From contig NZ_CP087710.1 of assembly GCF_020991065.1 (NCBI RefSeq), positions 3,844,001 to 3,908,000 of the forward strand: a stretch of 64,000 nt of DNA. Direction: 5' to 3'. The notes below the pieces were generated by a model. It saw only the letters and a program-made list of their open reading frames with translations, ran no database searches and was not told the origin of the DNA. This stretch comes from Nocardioides okcheonensis (GTDB lineage: Bacteria; Actinomycetota; Actinomycetes; Propionibacteriales; Nocardioidaceae). Positions within the stretch are counted from its first letter, which is position 1, and each line of letters begins with the position of its first letter. A program made the translations under genes and the position numbers. This document shows, piece after piece, positions 6,811 through 14,350 of this stretch.

Positions 6811-7770
6811 TCAGCGCTCGCAGCGGCGCTCGACCTCGGCGACGCACCGGTCGCGGCCCCTGGCCCCGTCGACCCGGTCGCGCCCGGCGCCGCCGTCCAA
6901 CCAGTCGGCTCCCGCGCCGCCGGTGGCCCGGTCCGCCCCGCCGTTGCCGCGCACCGTGTCGCGGCCGTCTCCGCCGTCCAGGACGTCGTCGTCCTTGTTG
7001 CCCTCGATCCCGTCGCGACCGCCACGCCCCTCGATCCGGTCGGCGCCGCCGTTGCCGAGCAGGCGGTCGTCACCCTGGCTGCCGCGGATCAGGTCGTCGC
7101 CGGCGCCCGCCTCCGCGTCGAGGCGCTGCTCGTCGCAGTCGAGGGCATAGACGTCCCACGTCGCGTCCCCGGACAGGCTCCGGAGCACGTCGTTCCCCGG
7201 CCCGCCCCGCAGCCGGGCGTCGCACGACGTGGCGGTCAGGGTGTTGCTGCTCCCGTCGCCCTGGAGGTCGACGTCGGGCGCGAGCAGGTAGGCGTCGTCG
7301 CCATCGATGACGCGGGCGACCAGCGCGCGGTCGACCTCCAGGCTCTGCTCCTGGAGGTCGAGGGCGAGGAAGCCGCCCGCCTGCGCGGCGACCAGGGTGT
7401 CCGAGCCGTCACCGAGGTCGATCGAGCTGCCGGCAGCAAGCGACTCGGTGGTGAGCAGCACCTCGTCCTCGCCGGCGCCGGCGTCGATCTGCCGGACCGC
7501 GGCCGGCTCGGTGGTCCCGTCGATCACGGCCCCGTCGGAGGAGACGCAGATCTGGTCGTCGCCGCCGAGCGCGTGGACCGTGGTGGCGGGCCCGATCACG
7601 ATGACGTCGTCGCCCTCGGTGCCGGTCACGGTGGCGCCGGTGCCGACCATCGTGGCCCGAGCGCCGTTGCACACGGGGACCGGGGCGGACGCCGGCAGCG
7701 CCTGCGCGGCGGGCGCCAGCATCGCGAGGCCGAGCAGCGTGGAGGCGGTCAGGACGGACGAGCGGTGCAT
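6811..7770 (-). CDS. secreted RTX-type calcium-binding repeat protein
   Basis: The 319-residue product has a signal peptide (about residues 1-25, ending ALPASA) and then, in its C-terminal third, glycine/aspartate nonapeptides of the GGxGxDxUx type (for example GGAGADWLD and GNGGADRI). Such repeats form calcium-filled beta-rolls. The middle part is less regular. ATG 7770 has a G-rich ribosome binding site and precedes the signal peptide exactly; the 36-residue in-frame extension above it is unsupported. Actinobacterial relatives are often annotated calcium-binding protein with no known activity. No type I secretion genes are nearby, so Sec export is likely. Confidence 0.85.
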   Translation of the reverse strand: MHRSSVLTASTLLGLAMLAPAAQALPASAPVPVCNGARATMVGTGATVTGTEGDDVIVIGPATTVHALGGDDQICVSSDGAVIDGTTEPAAVRQIDAGAGEDEVLLTTESLAAGSSIDLGDGSDTLVAAQAGGFLALDLQEQSLEVDRALVARVIDGDDAYLLAPDVDLQGDGSSNTLTATSCDARLRGGPGNDVLRSLSGDATWDVYALDCDEQRLDAEAGAGDDLIRGSQGDDRLLGNGGADRIEGRGGRDGIEGNKDDDVLDGGDGRDTVRGNGGADRATGGAGADWLDGGAGRDRVDGARGRDRCVAEVERRCER

Positions 7771-7859
7771 GCGGTTCCCCCGGGAGGTCGTGGACTGTCG
7801 GTGGGGGGACGTCGTGGGCGCGCGGAAAGTTGTGTTCCCGCGCCGCCTAGGCTGACGAC

Positions 7860-8696
7860 GTGACAGGTCCGACCGCACGGGGAGCGTGCGCCGCGGTGCT
7901 CGCCCTCGCGGTCGCGACGGGCTGCTCGGCGGACGCCTCGCGCGTCGAGCCCGGCCACGAGCACGTCGGCGCCGGCCTGGTGTCGATGGCCGTGGGCGAC
8001 GGCACCAGCCCGACCGAGGTCGGCTACTCGCTCGACGGCCTCCAGGTCCGGGAGAGCGCGTCCGGTGCGCGGGAGCTGAGGTTCCGCATCGACTTCGAGG
8101 GAGCGCCGGTCACCGAGTTCCTCGAGGAGCAGACCAAGCCGCTGCACCTCTACGTCGTCGACGACCGGCTCGAGGTCTTCCGCCACCTGCACCCGACGAT
8201 GGCCGCCGACGGCACCTGGTCGGTCCCGCTCGACGTGCCCGACGCGGGGGCCTACCGCGTCGTCGCCGAGCTGGTCGCGGTCGACGACGGCGGCAACGGC
8301 GACCACGTGGTCCTCGGCAAGGAGGTGTCGCTCCCGCCGGGTGACCCGGGCGACACCGTCGGCGGTGACGACGTCGTGCGGGTCACCGTCGGGCAGGCGC
8401 CGGCGGTCGGTCCTGACGGCCGGCTCACGCTGCTGGTCCGGGACGCGGCCGGTCGCGCGGTCACCCTCGGCACCTGGCTCGACGCGTACGGGCACGTCAC
8501 CGGCTTCGACACCGCGACCGGGGCGATCGCGCACCTGCACCCGCTGGACGCACCGGAGGTCACGGCGGACGGCACCGCGCTGACCTTCCACACCGACATC
8601 GAGCAGCCCGGTGACTACCGGCTCTTCGTGCAGGTGCGCGTCGACGGCTTCCTGCACACCGTGCCGGTGCCGCTCAGGGTGCGACCGTCAGCCTGA
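7860..8696 (+). CDS. putative lipoprotein associated with copper genes
   Basis: The 278-residue protein begins with a lipobox (VATGC, Cys22), so it should be a surface lipoprotein. It has two similar beta-rich halves, each with a histidine-containing segment (LEVFRHLHP and AIAHLHP). I recognise it only as a secreted actinobacterial family that often lies beside CopC/CopD; metal binding by the histidines is inference. GTG 7860 has TAGGCT (7848-7853) ending 6 nt upstream, a leaderless arrangement. Its last 23 bp overlap the 3' end of the convergent CopC/CopD gene. Confidence 0.7.
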   Translation: MTGPTARGACAAVLALAVATGCSADASRVEPGHEHVGAGLVSMAVGDGTSPTEVGYSLDGLQVRESASGARELRFRIDFEGAPVTEFLEEQTKPLHLYVVDDRLEVFRHLHPTMAADGTWSVPLDVPDAGAYRVVAELVAVDDGGNGDHVVLGKEVSLPPGDPGDTVGGDDVVRVTVGQAPAVGPDGRLTLLVRDAAGRAVTLGTWLDAYGHVTGFDTATGAIAHLHPLDAPEVTADGTALTFHTDIEQPGDYRLFVQVRVDGFLHTVPVPLRVRPSA

Positions 8697-10326
8697 CCGT
8701 CGTCCGCACCTGCTCGCGCTCGCTGGTGGCCAGGCCGACCTCCACCTCCCAGGTGCCCGGCGTCGGGACCACCACCTCCGCCCGCCACGTACCGGACCCG
8801 ACCGGCTCCACCGCGACGTCGTCGGCCGTCCCGTCGGGTCCGCGGAGGCGGACCGCGGGGGCGACCGGCAGGTCGACGGGGTCGCCCGCGTCGTCCTGCA
8901 CCTGCACCAGCAGGGTGTTGGTCCCCGGGCGCTGCGGCGACATCACCGCGAGCACCCGCAGGTCGCCGACGCCGGCCGTGGACGCGCCCGTGGTGCCGGA
9001 CGCCGCGGTCAGCGGCTCCGGCCGTGGTGGCTGGTTGACCAGGACGCCGGTCGTGCCGAGGAGCGCGACCAGGAGGACGGCCTCGACCCGGACCGTGCGG
9101 GTCAGCAGCGACGCGGCCCGCTCCCGGTCGGCGAACCCGGTCGCGGCGCGGACCGCCGGCAGCGTCCGCCAGCGGTTCCACCCGCCCAGGGTGGCGACCA
9201 GCAGCGCCAGCCCCACCTTGACCAGCAGGAGCCGGCCGTAGGTGGTGGACAGCAGCGCGTCCCACGACCCCACGACCCGCCAGCCGAGGAACGACCCGGT
9301 CGCCGCCACGACGAGGAGCAGTCCGCCGGCGAGGGTGGAGAAGCGGGCGAGGGTGGTGGCCGCCAGCCGCTCGCGACCGGCGAGCGCCCGCATCGCCAGC
9401 ACCAGCCCGACCAGTCCGCCCAGCCAGGTGGCGCCGGCGGCGAGGTGGAGCACGTCGGAGAGCACGAGCAGCGGCCACGGGGCGTACGCCCGGGTGTGGC
9501 CCACGAGCGCGGGTCCGACCAGGGCGAGCAGCGCTCCGCCGGTGAGCAGCCGGACCGCCCGCGGGTCGGGCGGGGCGTCGGTCGACGCGCGGACCGCCAC
9601 GGCCAGCCCGACGACGACGAGCGCCGCGCACGCCGCCTCGTTGGCGACCAGCCCGGGGGAGAAGGAGGTCAGCAGGCCGTCGAGCTCGCGTCCCTGGGCG
9701 TAGACCGACGCGACCGGGACCAGCAGCACCGCGCCGGACCCGCCCGCGACGGCGGCGTACGCCGTGATCCGGCGCAGCCGCCTGCGCACGTCGCTCCCGG
9801 ACCACGAGGCGGGCAGGACCCGCGCCACGAACAGCGCGAGGCCGGCGGCCACCAGCAGGCCGACCAGCATGAGCGCGGTCAACGCGTCGCGCACGACGGT
9901 GACGGCGCGCGAGCTGCTGTCCGGGGCCGGTGGTTCGACCAGCGACGCGCTGGGGGCGCCGACGGAGAAGGTGAGCGCCCCGGACAGCGGGTGGCCGTCG
10001 CCGGAGAGCGCGTTCCACGCGACGACGTACGTGCCGTCCGCGAGGTCGGCTGCGCCCGGCAGCGCCACGGTGACCTGCCGGTCGTCGGCGCTCGCGGAGG
10101 ACTCGACCTGCTCACCCTCGGCGTCGTAGACCCGGATCGGCTGGGAGGTGAGGCGGACCGGCTCGTTGAAGGTCAGCACGACCGTGTCGGGGGCGGTGGC
10201 GACCACCGCCCCCTCGTCGGGATCGGAGTCGACGAGCGTGGCGTGCGCGGCCGCGGGCGGCGCCGTGCCGAGCAGGAGGGCCAGGGCGGCCAGCGCCGCA
10301 CCCAGGTAGGCCCTCATGCGGCTCAT
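8674..10326 (-). CDS. CopC-CopD fusion, copper resistance/uptake protein
   Basis: The 550-residue product joins an exported CopC domain to a CopD membrane domain. After a signal peptide the mature chain should start at His28 (AHATLV), the usual N-terminal Cu(II) ligand, with a second ligand pair in GDGHPLSG (Asp110, His112). From about residue 150 onward there are eight or so membrane helices of the CopD family, then an extracellular C-terminal domain. Such YcnJ-like fusions import or buffer periplasmic copper. The start may be ATG 10326 or, nine bases on, ATG 10317, which has GACGAT 7 nt upstream. The 3' end overlaps the convergent lipoprotein gene by 23 bp. Confidence 0.88.
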   Translation of the reverse strand: MSRMRAYLGAALAALALLLGTAPPAAAHATLVDSDPDEGAVVATAPDTVVLTFNEPVRLTSQPIRVYDAEGEQVESSASADDRQVTVALPGAADLADGTYVVAWNALSGDGHPLSGALTFSVGAPSASLVEPPAPDSSSRAVTVVRDALTALMLVGLLVAAGLALFVARVLPASWSGSDVRRRLRRITAYAAVAGGSGAVLLVPVASVYAQGRELDGLLTSFSPGLVANEAACAALVVVGLAVAVRASTDAPPDPRAVRLLTGGALLALVGPALVGHTRAYAPWPLLVLSDVLHLAAGATWLGGLVGLVLAMRALAGRERLAATTLARFSTLAGGLLLVVAATGSFLGWRVVGSWDALLSTTYGRLLLVKVGLALLVATLGGWNRWRTLPAVRAATGFADRERAASLLTRTVRVEAVLLVALLGTTGVLVNQPPRPEPLTAASGTTGASTAGVGDLRVLAVMSPQRPGTNTLLVQVQDDAGDPVDLPVAPAVRLRGPDGTADDVAVEPVGSGTWRAEVVVPTPGTWEVEVGLATSEREQVRTTVRLTVAP

Positions 10327-10353
10327 CGTCCCAGACGGCCGCGGGCCGCCGGG

Positions 10354-10518
10354 TCAGCGGCCGAGCAGCCTGCGCAGGAAGCCGCCGGTGCGCGGCTCGT
10401 CGGCGTGGCCGCTGCACCACTGGTCGGCGGGCACCATCGCCCGGACCTGGGCGACGTGCTGGCCGCACCCGGCCCAGGTCGTCGCGCCACAGGTCCTGCA
10501 GGTCGTCGGTCGGCACAT
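10354..10518 (-). CDS. small cysteine-rich conserved protein
   Basis: The 54-residue protein starts MCRPTTC and contains Cys2, Cys7, Cys10, Cys18 and Cys35 in a TCGxTTWAGCGQH context. I recognise this as a short actinobacterial family of unknown function with a zinc-ribbon look. ATG 10518 has GAGGAG about 8 nt upstream; the longer frame to 10620 overlaps the end of the DUF1707 gene and is unlikely. It ends 27 bp before the copper fusion gene on the same strand. Confidence 0.75.
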   Translation of the reverse strand: MCRPTTCRTCGATTWAGCGQHVAQVRAMVPADQWCSGHADEPRTGGFLRRLLGR

Positions 10519-10576
10519 GGGGATCGCTCCTCGTCTCGGGGACGTCCCGGGTGGTGGTCGGGAGTCCGGTCCCGTC

Positions 10577-11008
10577 CTACCAGCCGTGCGAGCGGTGCGG
10601 GGGCCGACGACGATAGTCACCGTGCCCGGCCCGCTGCGGCCCGCACCCGGCGCGACGGCTGAGGAACCACAGCGGGAAGATCAGCACCCACAGCGGCGCC
10701 CCGACGATGGCGCTCAGCACGACCAGCACCGCGAGCACCGGGAGCAGCGGCAGGCGTCCGCCCTGCCGGGTGCGGGGCTGCGGGGTGCGGGACTGCGGAG
10801 GGCGCTGCGGCTGCGGTGCGACCGGGCGCGGCAGGTCGTTGAACAGCACCGCGAGGTCCGCGCGGGTGCGGGCGGTCCAGATCGCGTCCAGCCGCTCGTC
10901 GTACTCCTCGTGGTCGAGGCGGCCCTCGGCGTAGTGGGTCGCGAGGTCGGCCATCGCCCGCTCGCGGTCGCCGTCGGAGGCGCGCAGGCGGGGGTCGCTC
11001 GGGTTCAT
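10577..11008 (-). CDS. DUF1707 domain membrane protein
   Basis: The 143-residue protein opens with a DUF1707 domain (LRASDGDRERAMADLATHYAEGRLD), a motif shared by many actinobacterial small membrane proteins and thought to be cytosolic. A proline/glutamine-rich linker of about 20 residues leads to two membrane helices (about residues 87-116) and an arginine/histidine tail. Its function is unknown. ATG 11008 overlaps the stop of the PadR gene as ATGA, so the two are co-translated and the membrane protein is a likely PadR target. Confidence 0.85.
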   Translation of the reverse strand: MNPSDPRLRASDGDRERAMADLATHYAEGRLDHEEYDERLDAIWTARTRADLAVLFNDLPRPVAPQPQRPPQSRTPQPRTRQGGRLPLLPVLAVLVVLSAIVGAPLWVLIFPLWFLSRRAGCGPQRAGHGDYRRRPPHRSHGW

Positions 11009-11724
11009 CGCCCGCCGTCCTGCTCGCCGTCCCGCCCGTCGGCGAGGATGCCGTAGAGCCGGCGCCGGGTGTCGACGAGCACGTCGAGCGCCGCGCGGCG
11101 CTGCTGGTCGGAGCCCTGCGTGGCGAGCTGCCACACCGCGCTCAGCACCTGCGGGATCTCGCTCTTGATGTCGGCCTGCCCGGACGGCTGGTCGGCGGGC
11201 GGGACCTCGGCGCGGGCGAAGGGCGCCCAGACCGCCGCGAGCTCGTCGGCGTGGGCCTCGGCCCAGTCGACGCCGGCGTCGGTGAGCCGGATCGTGCGGC
11301 GCCCGCGCTCGTCGTCGGACTCCACGAGCCCCTCGTCCTGCAGCTGCTGGATGGTCGGGTAGACCGAGCCGGGGGAGGGGCGCCACTCGCCGCTGCTCTG
11401 CTCGGCGATCTCCTGGATCACCTGGTAGCCGTTGATCGGCTCGTCGGCCCTGCGGGCGCGGTGGAGCACGTCGATGATCGCGGTGCGCACGTCGCCGCGC
11501 CGCACCTTGGGGCCGCGCTGCTGCGGGCGCTGCGGGGCGCCGGTCAGGCCCAGCATCTCGCCGAGCCACTGCGGGGGACCGCCCGCGCGGCGGCCGCGCT
11601 GGCCCGCCCACGAGCCGCCGAAGGCGGTGGTCCAGTCGTTGGCGCCGCTGCTCGCGGGCCGGTCGCGGCGGTAGTCGCGGTCGTCGTCGCCGGGCCAGTC
11701 GGCGCCGGGCCAGTGGTGTCCCAT
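11005..11724 (-). CDS. PadR-family transcriptional regulator
   Basis: The 239-residue protein has a disordered, glycine-rich first 70 residues, then a PadR winged helix (VRTAIIDVLH, INGYQVIQEI, PSPGSVYPTIQQLQDEGLV) and a C-terminal dimerisation part. PadR proteins repress small operons, often their own. ATG 11724 follows GAGGAG with good spacing; the 55-residue upstream extension in frame is leader. A perfect 18-bp palindrome lies 55 bp upstream of the ATG and is the obvious autoregulatory site. The unit is PadR plus DUF1707. Confidence 0.9.
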   Translation of the reverse strand: MGHHWPGADWPGDDDRDYRRDRPASSGANDWTTAFGGSWAGQRGRRAGGPPQWLGEMLGLTGAPQRPQQRGPKVRRGDVRTAIIDVLHRARRADEPINGYQVIQEIAEQSSGEWRPSPGSVYPTIQQLQDEGLVESDDERGRRTIRLTDAGVDWAEAHADELAAVWAPFARAEVPPADQPSGQADIKSEIPQVLSAVWQLATQGSDQQRRAALDVLVDTRRRLYGILADGRDGEQDGGR

Positions 11725-11778
11725 GTCGGTCTCCTCGCTCGTGAAGGTCGTGATGTATCGCGGAACAGTCGGTGACCT

Positions 11779-11796
11779 ATCGCGATATATCGCGAT
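11779..11796. promoter_or_regulatory. perfect 18-bp palindrome, probable PadR operator
   Basis: ATCGCGATATATCGCGAT is its own reverse complement, made of two ATCGCGAT units sharing an AT-rich centre. A further TATCGCG half-site lies near 11756. The position just upstream of the padR leader and the AT-rich centre in very GC-rich DNA suggest repressor binding over the promoter. Confidence 0.65.
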
Positions 11797-11843
11797 CGTA
11801 CGCCGCGGAGGGCGCCCGGACAAGAGAAGTCCCGGAGACGCGT

Positions 11844-11899
11844 CGAGCGGTGCGTGAGGGGGAATCCAGAGCCTCGGGATCCCCCTCACGCACCGCTCG
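11844..11899 (-). terminator. 20-bp perfect-stem hairpin downstream of the LCP gene
   Basis: Bases 11844-11863 pair perfectly with 11880-11899 around a 16-nt loop. It begins 9 bp past the LCP stop, so it probably terminates that transcript. There is no T-run. The outer nine bases (CGAGCGGTG/CACCGCTCG) recur in the hairpin at 22803. Confidence 0.6.
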
Positions 11900-11908
11900 G
11901 CGGGGTGC

Positions 11909-13123
11909 TCAGCTGGTGACGCGGCCCGTCGGGGTGCACGACTTCTTCGGCACGGTCTCGTCGGCGATGATCGCGTCGAAGAGCGCCGGCGCCCGGTCGG
12001 GGTCGGCGATGATCCGGTTGGGGTCGCTGGGCGCGTTGAGGTTGGGCATCGTGCAGGTCTGGCTCTTGCCGGTCATGGCGAGGGCGAAGCGGCCCAGGTC
12101 CAGGGGGTTCATGCCCTCGTCGATGCGGATCGCGGCCGACGCGGCGGAGTTGAGCTTCCAGTAGCGCACGGGGTTGACGAAGGTCCACGGCGTCTTGGCC
12201 TCGCTGCCGAGGGCGCTGATCACCTCGCGCTGGCGGGCCACCCGGTCGAGGTCGCTGAGCGCGGTGACGTGGCGCGAGCGGGAGTACGCCAGCGCGGTGA
12301 GGCCGTCGACCTCCTGGCAGCCCTTCTTGATGTCCAGCCGGGCCAGCGGGTCCACCATGTCCTGCTTCGGGCACACCTCGACCCCGCCGAAGGCGTCGAC
12401 GGTGTTGATCACGCTGCCGAAGCCGAGCTCGACGTAGTGGTCGATGTGGATGCCGGTGAGGGCCTCGACGCGCTGCACCAGCAGCGGGGCGCCGCCGCTG
12501 GCGAAGGCCGCGTTGATCATCTGGGTCCCGCCGTCCGGGACCTCGACGAGCGTGTCGCGCGGGATCGACATCATCGTGCGGCCGCCCGAGCCGGTGTGGA
12601 GCACGATGATCGTGTCGGTGTTGGTGCCGCCGCGCTCACTGGTCTGCAGCACCTTGCGCTGCTCGGCGCTCAGGTCGTCGGCCTTGTCGGAGCCGACGAT
12701 CAGGTAGTTGGTGCCGGGCTGGTCGGCGGGGCGGTCCCCGCCCGGCTCGGCGTCGACCCGGTCGATCTTGCCGTAGAAGAACAGCGGCACGCCGACGAGG
12801 TAGACGAGCAGGAGCAGGAGCAGCAGCGGGATGAGCCGGAGCCCGAGGCGCGGGCGGAAGCGGCGCCGCTTGCGGGGCGCCGCCGCTGCGGGGTGGTGGG
12901 GCCGCGACGGCGGGCGACCCCCGCCGTTGCCGCCGGTGCCACCGCCGCGGGCCTCGCGCCGCGCGGCAGGCATCACGCGGGTCTCGTCGGCCCGCGCGCC
13001 ACCGTGCGCCGGCATCTGCTGCGTGGCATCGGACGGCGGGGTGGCCGACGCGCTCCCGTAGAGCCAGTCGTACTCAGGGGTCCCTTCTTCGGGCACCCCG
13101 GAGCCCTTCGGACGATCTGCCAT
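11909..13123 (-). CDS. LytR-CpsA-Psr (LCP) family protein
   Basis: The 404-residue protein has a long disordered cytoplasmic tail (about 90 residues, Arg/Pro/Gly rich), one membrane helix at about 95-117, and an extracellular LCP domain. Family motifs are NYLIVGSDK, NTDTIIVLH, SIPRDTLVEVP and YSRSRH. LCP proteins transfer polyprenyl-linked glycans to peptidoglycan. ATG 13123 lies 8 nt after a minus-strand TAGCGT box (13132-13137), suggesting a leaderless or near-leaderless mRNA. A second LCP protein is encoded at 14351; the two may act on different wall polymers. Confidence 0.92.
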   Translation of the reverse strand: MADRPKGSGVPEEGTPEYDWLYGSASATPPSDATQQMPAHGGARADETRVMPAARREARGGGTGGNGGGRPPSRPHHPAAAAPRKRRRFRPRLGLRLIPLLLLLLLVYLVGVPLFFYGKIDRVDAEPGGDRPADQPGTNYLIVGSDKADDLSAEQRKVLQTSERGGTNTDTIIVLHTGSGGRTMMSIPRDTLVEVPDGGTQMINAAFASGGAPLLVQRVEALTGIHIDHYVELGFGSVINTVDAFGGVEVCPKQDMVDPLARLDIKKGCQEVDGLTALAYSRSRHVTALSDLDRVARQREVISALGSEAKTPWTFVNPVRYWKLNSAASAAIRIDEGMNPLDLGRFALAMTGKSQTCTMPNLNAPSDPNRIIADPDRAPALFDAIIADETVPKKSCTPTGRVTS

Positions 13124-13131
13124 GAGGAGGG

Positions 13132-13141
13132 ACGCTACCGT
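13132..13141. promoter_or_regulatory. divergent overlapping -10 boxes
   Basis: The minus-strand box TAGCGT (13137-13132) serves the LCP gene and the plus-strand box TACCGT (13136-13141) serves the thioesterase gene. They share the TA at 13136-13137. Each ends 7-8 nt before its start codon, so the two genes have back-to-back leaderless promoters in one 10-bp element. Confidence 0.5.
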
Positions 13142-13148
13142 GCTCGTC

Positions 13149-13645
13149 GTGACAGACCCCCGTCCCACGTCGTACAGCCGGGTCAGCCTGGGGATCATCG
13201 CCTCGGCCACCGAGGCCAACCTGCTCGGCAACGTCCACGGCGGCGACATCATGAAGCTCGCCGACTCCACGGCGGGCGCCGGGCCTACCGCCACAGCGGC
13301 GGACCGGCCGTGACGGCCGCGATGGACGAGATGACCTTCCTGGCGCCCGTGCACGTCGGCGACATCATCAAGACCTACTCCCAGGTCAACTGGGCCGGCA
13401 CCTCCTCGATGGAGATCGGCGTCCGCGTGGAGGCCCAGCCGTGGGGCGACGCGTCCGACGAGCCCGTGCACGTCGCCAGCGCCTACTTCGTGTTCGTGGC
13501 CATCGACGCGGAGGGGCACCCGCGCCCGGTCCCGCGCCTGGCGACCGAGACGCCCGACGACGTGCGCCGCGAGCGTGAGGCCGAGATCCGGCGGGCGCAC
13601 CGGCTGTCCCGCAAGGCCGAGATCGACCGCGGACGCGAGGGGTGA
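13149..13645 (+). pseudogene. acyl-CoA thioesterase (hotdog fold), single-base frameshift
   Basis: From GTG 13149 the frame encodes an ACOT-type hotdog thioesterase (NVHGGDIMKLADSTAG) and then breaks near 13275-13285. The homologous sequence resumes one base out of frame (AYRHSGGPAVTAAMDEMTFLAPVHVGD) and runs to the stop at 13643-13645. One base is missing in the GCCGGGCC stretch; restoring it gives about 166 continuous residues. The intact remainder implies a recent mutation or a sequence error. The enzyme would hydrolyse acyl-CoA esters. TACCGT lies 7 nt before the GTG. Its end overlaps the GNAT start as GTGA, as in a functional operon. Confidence 0.8.
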
Positions 13646-14253
13646 GCGACCCCCGCCACGTCCGCACCGCCCGGCTGTGGCTCGACGAGCCGGTCGAGGC
13701 CGACGCGCCGGACCTGCTCGCGATCCACGCCGACCCCGCGTCCTGGCGGCACTTCCCGTCGGGCGTGGTCACCGACCCGGCGGCCGGCGCGACGATGGTC
13801 GCGGCGAGCGGGCGCCGCTTCGCCCGCGACGGGCTGGCCTACTGGTCGGTGCGCGACCGGGCCGACGGCCCGGTCGTGGGCCGCGGCGGCTGCGCGGTCC
13901 CCGACGAGGCGCTGGACGCCGACGTCACGGGTCGCGGCTGGTGGAACCTCTACTACCGCTTCGACCAGCGGGTCCTCGGTCGGGGCTACGCCACCGAGAT
14001 GGGGGAGGCCGCGCTGCGGGCCGCTCGTGAGGTCGAGCCCGGACGCCCGGTCCTGGCCTACCTCGTGGAGCACAACGTCGCGTCCCGTCGTACGGCCGAG
14101 CGGCTGGGGATGCGGCTGGTGTGGCGCGGTCCGGACGCCGACAACCCCGACCCGGACGTCGTACGCCTCGTGTTCCTGGACCGGGCGCCCGACGACGTCC
14201 TGGTCACCGCACTGGCAGTCGAGGGGATGGCGGCCGAGCACCTGGTGGTGTGA
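13642..14253 (+). CDS. GNAT-family N-acetyltransferase
   Basis: The 203-residue protein fits the RimJ/RimL-like GNAT pattern: RTARLWLDEPVEADAPDLLAIH at the start, an acetyl-CoA loop in RVLGRGYATEMGEAAL, and NVASRRTAERLGM near the end. It should acetylate an amine on a protein or small molecule; the substrate is unknown. GTG 13642 overlaps the thioesterase stop as GTGA, so translation is coupled. A weak inverted CCGGTCCCGGCGCGTCGCGC stretch follows the stop. Confidence 0.85.
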   Translation: MSDPRHVRTARLWLDEPVEADAPDLLAIHADPASWRHFPSGVVTDPAAGATMVAASGRRFARDGLAYWSVRDRADGPVVGRGGCAVPDEALDADVTGRGWWNLYYRFDQRVLGRGYATEMGEAALRAAREVEPGRPVLAYLVEHNVASRRTAERLGMRLVWRGPDADNPDPDVVRLVFLDRAPDDVLVTALAVEGMAAEHLVV

Positions 14254-14299
14254 GGCACGACCGGCCGGTCCCGGCGCGTCGCGCCCCGGTGGGACGGGT

Positions 14300-14317
14300 G
14301 TGACTGGTGATACTGGT
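14300..14317 (+). promoter_or_regulatory. tandem 9-bp repeat (GTGACTGGT, GATACTGGT), candidate MtrA site
   Basis: Two adjacent 9-bp units differ at two positions and lie 33 bp upstream of the LCP ATG. A similar array precedes the amidase gene at 22963 and another the PLD-like gene at 61596. The spacing resembles the 9-bp direct repeats bound by mycobacterial MtrA. A TGACTTCCCCCA block follows, also found in near-identical form before the amidase gene. Confidence 0.45.
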
Positions 14318-14350
14318 CGGGCTGACTTCCCCCAGCAGAGAGGCCCTCCG

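Noticed and set aside
10588..10603. third copy of the CGAGCGGTG hairpin end
   Set aside because: The sequence lies inside the DUF1707 coding region and has no complementary partner nearby.
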